A stretch of 64,000 nucleotides of DNA, from contig CACYSD010000008.1 in assembly GCA_902776985.1 (NCBI GenBank), forward strand, positions 14,377 to 78,376, written 5' to 3'. Under the pieces are notes generated by a model. The model saw only the letters and a list, made by a program, of their open reading frames with translations, was not told the DNA's origin and did not search any database. Source of the stretch: UBA3839 sp902776985 (GTDB lineage: Bacteria; Bacteroidota; Bacteroidia; Bacteroidales; Bacteroidaceae). The position numbers and the translations under genes were made by a program. Positions 40,618 to 48,775 of this stretch are shown here, piece by piece; position 1 is the stretch's first letter; every line of letters starts with the position of its first letter.

Positions 40618-42207
40618 ATGTTTGACAAAGAACACGGTTTGTATATTGCTCACAGTGCCGAAGTTGGTCCACTGAGCATAATAGGTAAAATGGCGAACCG
40701 CCACGGACTTATAGCCGGAGCGACGGGAACAGGCAAGACAGTTACATTGCAGGTAATGGCTGAGACGTTCTGCCAGGCAGGAGTGCCATGTTTCATGGCT
40801 GACATGAAAGGCGACCTTTCCGGAATCTCTCAGGCTGGAAAGATGAGCGGTTTTATTGAAAAGCGAATCAAGGAATGGGGATGGAACGAAAACAACCTGC
40901 CTGAATTCCAGAGTTGTCCGGTTCGTTTCTTCGATGTATATGGAGAGCAGGGACATCCTATGCGTGCTACTGTCAGTCAGATGGGACCGCAGTTGCTCTC
41001 ACGTCTGCTTGACTTGAATGAAACTCAGGACGGTGTGCTCAATATCGTGTTCCGTGTTGCCGACGAACGGGGGTTGCTTATTCTTGACCTGAAAGACTTG
41101 CGTTCGATGCTTGACTATGTATCGCAACATGCCAAGGAATTCACAACCCAATATGGAAATGTGTCATCGGCATCAGTCGGTGCGATTCAGAGAGCAATCC
41201 TTCAGCTTGAGAACCAGGGTGCGGATAAGTTCTTCGGTGAACCGGCGTTTGATATATTTGACCTTATGCAAACCGAACAGGGAAAGGGTGTGATGAACGT
41301 GCTTGCTGCTGATAAACTGATGATGCAGCCTAAGCTATACAGCACTTTCCTGTTGTGGCTTCTGAGCGAACTCTACTCTACATTGCCAGAAGTCGGTGAT
41401 ATGGATTTGCCGAAGTTGGTTTTCTTCTTCGACGAGGCACACATGTTGTTCGACGGCACTTCGCGTGCGCTGCTTGACAAGATAGAACAGGTGATAAGAC
41501 TGATTCGTTCCAAGGGTGTAGGAATTTATTTCGTAACTCAAAGTCCAACCGATATACCTGAAGTTATTCTCGGACAGCTTGGCAACCGAGTGCAACATGC
41601 CCTTCGTGCCTACACGCCTAAAGACCAGAAGGCAGTAAAGGTTGCTGCAGATACATTCCGCGCAAATCCTAATTTCCGAACAGATGAGGCTATAAGTCAA
41701 CTGGAGACAGGAGAGGCACTTGTATCCTGCCTTGATGAGAAAGGCGCACCGACCGTCGTTCAGAGAGCAAAGATTCTCTTCCCTCTCAGTCAGATAGGTG
41801 CCATAACAGAAGGACAAAGGCTCGATATAATCAAGCAGAGTCGCATTTCCGGAAAGTACGACAAACCGATAGACCGTGAAAGTGCATACGAGATTCTGAT
41901 GAAAGAATCTGAGACTGCAGAAACAGAGGCTGCCGAACTGGAGGAAAAGAAAGGTGAAGCTTCTGCAGATGACAAGAAGAAGTCTAAACCAGGTTTCTTC
42001 AAGAAAGTGCTTAAGGCTGTTATAACAGCTATCACTTCAACCATTGCTGCCATCTTGGGAACAATAGTAAGCGACAAGGTAACGGGAAAGAAGACAAAGT
42101 CACGTACATCATCTACTGGACGTGTGGTGAAGAATGCCACTTCTGCTGCAACCAGAACTATTACCAAGGAACTTACCCGCGATATACTTGGAAACTTAAT
42201 TAAATAA
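40618..42207 (+). CDS. HerA-like ATPase, DUF853 family
   Basis: The 529-residue protein has Walker A at 34-41 (GATGTGKT), a Walker B-like FFFDEAHMLFDG near 280, and GVGIYFVTQSPTDIPE after it, as in the DUF853/HerA-like C-terminal helicase family (E. coli YjgR type). The final 70 residues are basic and low-complexity, with a hydrophobic stretch FFKKVLKAVITAITSTIAAI that could sit on a membrane. The family function is not firmly known. A promoter (TTTG at 40562-40565, 19 bp, TAATTTTG at 40585-40592) precedes it. Its TAA is followed directly by a 34-bp-family repeat. Confidence 0.88.
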   Translation: MFDKEHGLYIAHSAEVGPLSIIGKMANRHGLIAGATGTGKTVTLQVMAETFCQAGVPCFMADMKGDLSGISQAGKMSGFIEKRIKEWGWNENNLPEFQSCPVRFFDVYGEQGHPMRATVSQMGPQLLSRLLDLNETQDGVLNIVFRVADERGLLILDLKDLRSMLDYVSQHAKEFTTQYGNVSSASVGAIQRAILQLENQGADKFFGEPAFDIFDLMQTEQGKGVMNVLAADKLMMQPKLYSTFLLWLLSELYSTLPEVGDMDLPKLVFFFDEAHMLFDGTSRALLDKIEQVIRLIRSKGVGIYFVTQSPTDIPEVILGQLGNRVQHALRAYTPKDQKAVKVAADTFRANPNFRTDEAISQLETGEALVSCLDEKGAPTVVQRAKILFPLSQIGAITEGQRLDIIKQSRISGKYDKPIDRESAYEILMKESETAETEAAELEEKKGEASADDKKKSKPGFFKKVLKAVITAITSTIAAILGTIVSDKVTGKKTKSRTSSTGRVVKNATSAATRTITKELTRDILGNLIK

Positions 42208-42239
42208 ATGAAGAATGAATAATGAAAAATGAAGAATTC
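42206..42239 (+). repeat. 34-bp repeat, solo copy after the HerA-like gene
   Basis: The sequence starts AAATGAAGAATGAATAATG and ends AAATGAAGAATTC. It differs from the left end of the pta-ackA unit at one of 34 positions and has the same ends. It begins inside the stop-codon region of the HerA-like gene. No partner repeat follows before enolase. Confidence 0.82.
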
Positions 42240-42308
42240 AGTTTTCATGTGTAAACATTTATTTTTTCAAAATTCTATTTTATTATTCATTAATAAATTT
42301 AAAATTCG

Positions 42309-42316
42309 TACCTTTG
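42309..42316 (+). promoter_or_regulatory. Enolase promoter box
   Basis: TACCTTTG lies 60 bp before the enolase ATG, in an AT-rich leader. No clear TTTG upstream element is seen at the usual distance. Confidence 0.55.
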
Positions 42317-42375
42317 CAAATCAAAGCAACATATTAATTCACTTTATACAATAATCTTAAATTATTCATCGCATT

Positions 42376-43683
42376 ATGAAGATTGAAAAAATCGTGGCTC
42401 GCGAGATTCTTGACTCTCGTGGCAATCCAACAGTGGAAGTAGACGTAGTTCTCGAAAATGGTGTTCTCGGTCGTGCAGCTGTACCAAGTGGTGCATCTAC
42501 AGGTGAGAATGAAGCTCTCGAACTGCGTGATGGTGACAAAAACCGTTACCTCGGTAAGGGTGTGCTCAAAGCTGTTGAAAACGTTAATACTGTGATTGCT
42601 CCTGCACTCAAGGGTGACTGCGTATTCGACCAGCGTGCACTTGACTACAAGATGCTTGCTCTCGACGGAACTCCAACTAAGAGCAAACTCGGTGCAAACG
42701 CAATTCTTGGTGTTAGCCTCGCTGCAGCAAAGGCTGCTGCTAACGCTCTCGGTCTGCCTCTCTATCGCTACATCGGTGGATGCAACACTTACACTCTTCC
42801 TGTTCCTATGATGAACATCATCAATGGTGGTGCTCACTCTGATGCTCCTATCGCATTCCAGGAATTCATGATCCGTCCTGTAAGCGCAGCAAACATCAAG
42901 GAATCTATCCGTATGGGTGCTGAGGTATTCCACAACCTCGCTAAGCTTCTCAAGGCTCGTGGCCTGAGCACAGCTGTAGGTGACGAAGGTGGTTTCGCTC
43001 CTGCTCTCGACGGTATCGAAGATGCTCTTACTATCATCTGCGATGCTATCAAGGCTGCTGGTTACAAGCCAGGTGACGATGTTAAGATCGCTATGGACTG
43101 CGCTGCTTCTGAATTCGCAGTTCAGGAGAACGGCAAGTGGTTCTATGACTACAAGCAGCTCAAGAACGGTAAACAGAAGGATCCTAACGGAAAGAAACTC
43201 TCTGCAGAAGAGCAGATTGCATTCCTTGAGCACCTTATCGACACTTATCCAATCGACTCTATCGAGGACGGTCTCGATGAGAACGACTGGGAAAACTGGG
43301 TTAAGCTCACAGCTAAGGTTGGTCACAAGTGCCAGCTCGTTGGTGACGACCTCTTCGTTACTAACACTAAGTTCCTCCAGAAGGGTATCCAGATGGGCGC
43401 AGCTAACTCAATCCTCATCAAGGTTAACCAGATTGGTTCACTCACTGAAACTCTCGAAGCAATCGAAATGGCTCACCGTCACGGCTACACTACAGTAACC
43501 AGCCACCGTTCAGGTGAAACAGAGGATGCTACAATCGCTGACATCGCTGTAGCTACTAACTCTGGTCAGATCAAGACTGGTTCTATGAGCCGTACAGACC
43601 GTATGGCTAAGTACAACCAGCTCATCCGTATCGAGGAAGAACTCGGTTCTACTGCACGCTATGCATATGCTAAGCTGAAGTAA
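42376..43683 (+). CDS. eno: Enolase
   Basis: The 435-residue protein begins MKIEKIVAREILDSRGNPTV and has the enolase signatures GASTGENEALELRDGD, NIINGGAHSDAPIAFQEFMI, STAVGDEGGFAP, QLVGDDLFVTN and ILIKVNQIGSLTETLE, then SHRSGETEDATIAD. It interconverts 2-phosphoglycerate and phosphoenolpyruvate in glycolysis. Codon choice is strongly biased, as for a highly expressed gene, which is why long antisense frames appear on the other strand. It is monocistronic, with its own promoter and a strong terminator. Confidence 0.98.
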   Translation: MKIEKIVAREILDSRGNPTVEVDVVLENGVLGRAAVPSGASTGENEALELRDGDKNRYLGKGVLKAVENVNTVIAPALKGDCVFDQRALDYKMLALDGTPTKSKLGANAILGVSLAAAKAAANALGLPLYRYIGGCNTYTLPVPMMNIINGGAHSDAPIAFQEFMIRPVSAANIKESIRMGAEVFHNLAKLLKARGLSTAVGDEGGFAPALDGIEDALTIICDAIKAAGYKPGDDVKIAMDCAASEFAVQENGKWFYDYKQLKNGKQKDPNGKKLSAEEQIAFLEHLIDTYPIDSIEDGLDENDWENWVKLTAKVGHKCQLVGDDLFVTNTKFLQKGIQMGAANSILIKVNQIGSLTETLEAIEMAHRHGYTTVTSHRSGETEDATIADIAVATNSGQIKTGSMSRTDRMAKYNQLIRIEEELGSTARYAYAKLK

Positions 43684-43697
43684 TAGAGACCCTAAAT

Positions 43698-43736
43698 AAA
43701 AAAGCGTTATCGCAATCGCGATAACGCTTTTTTTAT
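43698..43736. terminator. Bidirectional terminator after eno
   Basis: GCGTTATCGC (43704-43713) and GCGATAACGC (43718-43727) form a perfect 10-bp stem, extended by A and T runs on both sides. It can end transcription of eno and of the minus-strand aminotransferase gene. Confidence 0.93.
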
Positions 43737-44839
43737 TTTAAACACTCAATCACTCGTCTCACCTCTTCGTCTGTCATGTATGGATTGCAGGGCAGACTCA
43801 GTTCCTCAGAGTGAATCTTCTCTGTGATCGGAAGAGAAAGTGAATTCCACTCTGAATAGCATTTCTGCTTGTGGGGAGGAATGGGGTAGTGTATTTCTGT
43901 ACCTATTCCACACTCCTTAAGATGCTGTTGCAATTCGCCGCGATGAGAAGTAAATATGGGGAAGATATGGAACACGCTATCGCGATTGTTGTGTCGCATA
44001 GTGATACCCTTATTACTAATATTATTATAATATTGTGTAGCGATTCCCTTGCGACGTGCATTGCGTTTGTCAAGCATTGGAAGCAGAGAACGGAGGATTG
44101 CTGCCTGTACCTCATCCATGCGTGAATTACGTCCTATATGGTCGAAGACATATTTGCGTCCACTTCCATAGTTGGCAATGCTACGAATCAGATTCGCAAG
44201 TTCTTGGTCATTTGTCGTAACTGCTCCAGCATCGCCCATCGCACCCAGGTTTTTTGTAGGGTAGAAACTATGTGCTGCAACATCGCCCAGTGAACCGGTG
44301 CGTTTAACTGTCCCATTTTCATCTGTATATGTACATCCGTGAGCCTGAGCATTGTCTTCGATTAGCAGCAAGTTGTGAGTCTTGCAAATCTCCGCAATTT
44401 TAGATGTGTATGCACAGATTCCGTAAAGATGTACGAGCATGATGGCTTTAGTACGAGGTGTGATGTGCTGTTCAATGAGGCTGTCGTCGATTTGCAGAGT
44501 GTTCCAATCTGGTTCTACAAGAATTGGTGCCAACCCATTTTCCGTGATGGAGAGAATTGAAGCAATATATGTATTTGCAGGTACAATCACTTCGTCGCCA
44601 TCATGTAAGTGCCCAAGTTCTTTGTATGCACGGAGAATCAATGTCAGAGCATCAAGACCGTTCCCGCAACCTACACAGTGTTCTGTACCAATATACGCGG
44701 CATATTCCTGTTCAAACAACCTTGTCTGTTCACCACGCAAAAACCAGCCGCTTTGCAGTGCGGCAGTTGCGGCAGGCAACCATTGCGTTGTGTCCTGATG
44801 CAGCCGTTTTAAGTCTAAGTATGGTATTACAGTATCCAT
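43733..44839 (-). CDS. DegT/DnrJ/EryC1/StrS-family sugar aminotransferase, FdtB-like
   Basis: The start at 44839 (MDTVIPYLDLKRLHQDTTQ) gives 368 residues. An upstream ATG would add eight residues that overlap the previous gene. Typical motifs are GVGNGLDALTLIL-like CVGCGNGLDALTLILRA, IVPANTYIASILSITENG, LLIEDNAQAHG, and the PLP-binding Lys in SFYPTKNLGAMGDAG. The family transfers an amino group to a keto-sugar nucleotide. The gene is third in a cassette behind a FemAB/GNAT-like protein and an FdtA-like ketoisomerase, so the product is likely a 3-amino-3,6-dideoxyhexose for a surface glycan. Confidence 0.9.
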   Translation of the reverse strand: MDTVIPYLDLKRLHQDTTQWLPAATAALQSGWFLRGEQTRLFEQEYAAYIGTEHCVGCGNGLDALTLILRAYKELGHLHDGDEVIVPANTYIASILSITENGLAPILVEPDWNTLQIDDSLIEQHITPRTKAIMLVHLYGICAYTSKIAEICKTHNLLLIEDNAQAHGCTYTDENGTVKRTGSLGDVAAHSFYPTKNLGAMGDAGAVTTNDQELANLIRSIANYGSGRKYVFDHIGRNSRMDEVQAAILRSLLPMLDKRNARRKGIATQYYNNISNKGITMRHNNRDSVFHIFPIFTSHRGELQQHLKECGIGTEIHYPIPPHKQKCYSEWNSLSLPITEKIHSEELSLPCNPYMTDEEVRRVIECLK

Positions 44840-45774
44840 TCGTAGCAGTCGTAGCAAACACATCGTCCACCGAATCCTTCCTTCTGGAATAATAGCGATG
44901 TGTTGAGTTCGGATGTGTGGTTAAGAGCAGACGTTCCCAAGTCGAGGTATGTCTGGTTCCATTGTGTTTTGTTGATAATGTGGTGGAAAAGCAGGTCTAA
45001 TGCTCCGCAGGCTTTTCCTTCCTCGTTGGCGGAGATATACTGTGTCTTGATTACTCTTTCTGAACAGTAAAGGAGTGTTCCGCCAAGCATCTGACCTTTG
45101 TCGGTGAAAACAGCAAACAGACGTATGTTCTCAGGAAAAGCATTCTTAAGCTTGTCAATCTCCTCGAACGTGTGGATTGGCTTTGCGTTGTATTTAGCTT
45201 CCAAGTTTGACGAAAGAATATCCCAGAAAGCTTTCAAATCATCGCTTTCCTTTGTAACGAGACTCAGTTGTTGTGCCTTCTTCACTCCTCGTCTCCGTAG
45301 CATGGAGAAAGAAATAGGTGAAGAAAGAGGTACAACCGATGTTATGTCACGCTCCTGCAGACGAAGAGTAGTGCCCTTGCACTCGTTCAGTGCATAAAGG
45401 TCTTCCTCTGCAGGATATCTGTGGTAGATATGCGGAACGGGTTTGTAAACCACACGCTTCACGCCTCTTTCCCTCAGTTCGTCGCGAAGTAGGTCGAAAC
45501 ACTCACAGACATCAGTTGCAGTCATCTTATGATTGCAAATCAGTCCGCCGTAGGTTAGTCCTGCATGGCTGTAAAGTGTGTCACCGACTATGTTTGCAGG
45601 AAGTACAGCGCTGAGGTTGTGTTTCTTGTAAAAGCAGAATGACATGTCTTCAAACCTGTCGCAGTGATAATCCATGTATCTTCGGTCGAAGAGGAAAGTT
45701 CCGTTCTTCGACTCAGCTACAAACTGATTCCATTGCTGGGATTGGACAGGAGAGTATCGGCTGATTTCTATCAT
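44827..45774 (-). CDS. FemAB/GNAT-fold acyltransferase-like protein
   Basis: The 315-residue protein has two GNAT-like halves, as in FemAB-type proteins. The first includes NGTFLFDRRYMDYHCDRFED and a later strand LSAVLPANIVGDTLYSHAGL. The second includes NIRLFAVFTDKGQMLGGTLL and YLDLGTSALNHTSELNTSLL near the end. It overlaps the ketoisomerase gene by 4 bp upstream and the aminotransferase start downstream, so the three are one transcript. In this position the expected role is to acylate the amino group of the sugar. That role is inferred from context only. Confidence 0.75.
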   Translation of the reverse strand: MIEISRYSPVQSQQWNQFVAESKNGTFLFDRRYMDYHCDRFEDMSFCFYKKHNLSAVLPANIVGDTLYSHAGLTYGGLICNHKMTATDVCECFDLLRDELRERGVKRVVYKPVPHIYHRYPAEEDLYALNECKGTTLRLQERDITSVVPLSSPISFSMLRRRGVKKAQQLSLVTKESDDLKAFWDILSSNLEAKYNAKPIHTFEEIDKLKNAFPENIRLFAVFTDKGQMLGGTLLYCSERVIKTQYISANEEGKACGALDLLFHHIINKTQWNQTYLDLGTSALNHTSELNTSLLFQKEGFGGRCVCYDCYEWIL

Positions 45775-46214
45775 TCTGTGAATTTTAGGAATTCATCGTA
45801 TTCGTAGATGTACTCGTCTTCGTCAAACAGTTCGGATGCAAGAACAAGACACACTGCACCTGACGAGAAATCATCAAGTGTGCGCCACACACTGGTACCG
45901 ACGTAAAGAGCCTGGTAGGGGTGATTAAGATGGAATGTTTGCTTATGCTTGCCATCGTCAAGAGTAACGTCAAACGAGCCGCTGACAGCTACTATGACTT
46001 CTTTGCAAGTGCGGTGGGCATGTCCTCCACGGCTTTCACCGCTGGGTACATCATAAGTCCAGTAAACACGTGCAACTTCAAACGGAATGTTTATCAACTG
46101 TTCCGCTACTGTAAGGTTGCCGCGTGGATCTATGTGTTTTGGAAGGTCGAAGATATATCCCTTTGACTTTAGTGGCGAATTATTCATATCAGGTGTAGTC
46201 GATGATTTCATCAC
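45771..46214 (-). CDS. FdtA/QdtA-like sugar 3,4-ketoisomerase (WxcM-like cupin)
   Basis: The 147-residue cupin has the WxcM/FdtA pattern: DPRGNLTVAEQLINIPFEVA, RVYWTYDVPSGESRGGHAHR with His65 and His67, KEVIVAVSGSFDVTLDDG, then TSVWRTLDDFSSGAVCLVLA. Enzymes of this type convert dTDP-4-keto-6-deoxyglucose to the 3-keto isomer, ready for amination by the DegT-like partner at 43.7 kb. It is the first gene of the three-gene cassette. No dTDP-glucose synthesis genes (rmlA, rmlB) are in the window. Confidence 0.88.
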   Translation of the reverse strand: MMKSSTTPDMNNSPLKSKGYIFDLPKHIDPRGNLTVAEQLINIPFEVARVYWTYDVPSGESRGGHAHRTCKEVIVAVSGSFDVTLDDGKHKQTFHLNHPYQALYVGTSVWRTLDDFSSGAVCLVLASELFDEDEYIYEYDEFLKFTE

Positions 46215-46273
46215 TGTGAAATTGTTGAGTCAGAATATAGAATAATAACGATGTCTGGGGATACAATAGTATG

Positions 46274-48751
46274 TTATTTCCTTATTTTTCTTGTCTGTCC
46301 GTTCTCTCGGACTATGTATATCCCGGAAGGGAGAGTGTCCAAGTCGTCGCTCGCAATTCGCATGCCCGATAGCGTATAGGTCTCGCGTTTGTTTTTTGCA
46401 GAGCTGCCTATTGCTCCAATATAGTCCGGATTGGCATTTACGTTCAGGGTTATTGTGTAGTACACATAACCTGGATGCAGGCTGTTGTTGCCAAGTCGCA
46501 GCACAATGGCGTATGTGCCTTCCTCCGACGGTTTGCCTTTTAGTGTTACCTGTCGTTGAAGGGTGTTGCGGGTGAGTGTAAAATCAGAGTGAAGCCCTCT
46601 GTCTTTTGCCGATGGCGTGAAAGTGGAGTCAACTCCTAACGAACTGCAGTTGTAGTACTGCACAGTGACAGGCATGATACTGTCCCCGAGGTTCAGCGTC
46701 TGCTCCATTTGTGATTCGCCTATAGTGCGCAAACGCGACACAAAGCGGTCGGGGAGATAGTAGCCAAGGTGTGGTGGCTGATTGTATGCCACGTTCTGCC
46801 AGCAGATACCCATACGGTAAGTGTGGTCGTGCATCAGTGTCGGCACTCTGTAGTTGGTGGTTTCGGGAGAGGTGAAGATGTTGAGGGTTTCACTGTCACC
46901 GCTGTTCCAAAGAATCACTTCCTCGCGCCAGTCTCCGAAAATGTCTGCCTGCAGGTTCGGTGTGTTCTTTGTTCCGTTGCAGCTGCTTGAGTTATAGAAT
47001 CCATAGAGGTCTGCACCCTTCAGTTTCAGACGTGTGGTGCCGTTGCCATTCCATGAGTCAATAACCGTTCCGTCGAGAAGCTCGTCCTGCACGTCACCAT
47101 CCCAGTAAATACGGAAGTTGAGAGATGTGCTGCCAGCAGAGACTACCTGTCCGGTAGATGCGCTTAACTGGCTTCTTTGATCTGCAGAACTGCAGAAGAA
47201 TCCACGATGGTCGTTGGACAGTTGTGCCGCAATACCACGTCCGTTGTCCACTCCTGAGTTCCCGCCTTTCCATATTACTTCGCCTGTAGCAGCGTCGTGA
47301 ATATCCCATGAGTAAGTTCCTTTCTCCTCATGAACATCGAATAGTTCCAAACCAGGACGGTCGGGGGCGAGATCGGAGAGGTGTATTGCGTCACCATGTC
47401 CGAAGCCTGTTGCGTAGAGCAGTTTACCATCGTTGTTGAGAGCGGCACTTCCCCAGATGATTTCGTCGCATCCGTCTCCGTCAACATCTGCCACGGAGAG
47501 ATTGTGGTTGCCGTTGCCGTAGAGAGTTCGGCTTCCTCCACCCGAAGTTGCTTGACCAGGAGTGTAGGTCTTTGCCGAACCTGTACCGCTGGTAAGCTTA
47601 TAGCTTGTCTTTGAATCAGAGGCGTGAAACCATTTCTGTGTCAGTTCCTTGCCGTCGAAGTCCACAGCCCATACGTAGGCGTAGGTGTAGTAGCCTCGGC
47701 AGAATACTCCAGCCGGACGTTTGTCTGGACCGTCGAGGTATGCAACTGCGGCTAAGTATCGTTCGCCACGGTTTCCGTAACTTGCCTTGTCGCTCTTTCC
47801 GCTGCGGTCATCCCAGTTGAATGTTCCACTGGCTGCACCACCATAACCTGTGTCTCGGTTAGGATTATAGAATATCGTATTTATAGCTGCTCCAGTTTGT
47901 CCGTTGAACACAGTGAGGTATTCCTGCCCACCTGTGATGCGTCCGTTGCTATTGCGGTAAACAGTTGTGTTTACTGCACTCTTGATGGTGCTGTTGGTTG
48001 TAGCCTGATTCACATATTTCCCTTTGCCGTCAATACTGCCTGGAGCGGTTTTGCACATCAGCTCGGCATTGCCGTCGCCATCGAAGTCATAAACCATGAA
48101 CTGAGTGTAGTGGGCACCTGCGCGGATATTAGGTCCAAGGTCAATACGCCACAGCTTGGTGGCTTCAATTGACTGTCCTTTAACCAAAGAACCATTGCTG
48201 TTGCTATAGCTGAATTTATAGCAGTCAATGAATACATTGCCGGTAACTCCGTTCTGACTGTTGTCTTTAGCGTTGGAAGGATCCCACTTTACAAACAGTT
48301 CGTATTCGCCGTCACCGTCCACGTCTCCCACTGAGCAGTCATTGGGTGAGTAGGAGTAGTCGCTTCCTCCTGCAGGACGTTGGAGCTTAACCTGAAGCAC
48401 AGGCTCAGTCCAAGGCATGAATACATCAGTCGTGTCAACTGCAACACCATTGTGTTTAGTGACAATCTGGTAGCAACTGGTAGCCTTTCCCTGAGAATCG
48501 TTGTAACTTGTGGCACGCCAATAGTCTGTGACTACTGCTACTCCGTCACGAAGCACATCGAAGGTTGTGTTGTCGTTGTCTTCATTGCCCAGCAGTCGCC
48601 AACTGACGAAGATGCCACTTGATTTCCCTGGAACCGCTACTGCTCCACGTCCCAGTTTCTCCATTTGCATTTCATTAGTGTTCTGAGCTTTTGTCGGAAC
48701 TGCGCAAAGGAGAAGTAAAGATGCTATAGCTATTATGGATTTTCTAAACAT
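46274..48751 (-). CDS. PL11 rhamnogalacturonan lyase
   Basis: The 825-residue protein has a signal peptide (1-22). An N-terminal fibronectin-like part (LGRGAVAVPGKSSGIFVSWR) is followed by the eight-bladed propeller with repeated Asp/Gly calcium-binding motifs (VGDVDGDGEYELFVKWDP, YDFDGDGNAELMCKTAPG, VADVDGDGCDEIIWGSAA). DIFGDWREEVILWN and MHDHTYRMGICWQNVAYNQP are PL11 signatures. It cleaves the rhamnogalacturonan I backbone by beta-elimination. After the catalytic part come a small beta domain and a type IX-like tail (RETYTLSGMRIA, LPSGIYIVRENG). It follows the second PL11 gene by 24 bp on the same strand. Confidence 0.92.
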   Translation of the reverse strand: MFRKSIIAIASLLLLCAVPTKAQNTNEMQMEKLGRGAVAVPGKSSGIFVSWRLLGNEDNDNTTFDVLRDGVAVVTDYWRATSYNDSQGKATSCYQIVTKHNGVAVDTTDVFMPWTEPVLQVKLQRPAGGSDYSYSPNDCSVGDVDGDGEYELFVKWDPSNAKDNSQNGVTGNVFIDCYKFSYSNSNGSLVKGQSIEATKLWRIDLGPNIRAGAHYTQFMVYDFDGDGNAELMCKTAPGSIDGKGKYVNQATTNSTIKSAVNTTVYRNSNGRITGGQEYLTVFNGQTGAAINTIFYNPNRDTGYGGAASGTFNWDDRSGKSDKASYGNRGERYLAAVAYLDGPDKRPAGVFCRGYYTYAYVWAVDFDGKELTQKWFHASDSKTSYKLTSGTGSAKTYTPGQATSGGGSRTLYGNGNHNLSVADVDGDGCDEIIWGSAALNNDGKLLYATGFGHGDAIHLSDLAPDRPGLELFDVHEEKGTYSWDIHDAATGEVIWKGGNSGVDNGRGIAAQLSNDHRGFFCSSADQRSQLSASTGQVVSAGSTSLNFRIYWDGDVQDELLDGTVIDSWNGNGTTRLKLKGADLYGFYNSSSCNGTKNTPNLQADIFGDWREEVILWNSGDSETLNIFTSPETTNYRVPTLMHDHTYRMGICWQNVAYNQPPHLGYYLPDRFVSRLRTIGESQMEQTLNLGDSIMPVTVQYYNCSSLGVDSTFTPSAKDRGLHSDFTLTRNTLQRQVTLKGKPSEEGTYAIVLRLGNNSLHPGYVYYTITLNVNANPDYIGAIGSSAKNKRETYTLSGMRIASDDLDTLPSGIYIVRENGQTRKIRK

Positions 48752-48775
48752 ACCTGAACAATGATGTTTATATGA

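Noticed and set aside
42334..43326. 330-codon minus-strand open frame
   Set aside because: It is antisense to enolase, where strong codon bias suppresses stops on the other strand. No promoter or family similarity supports it.
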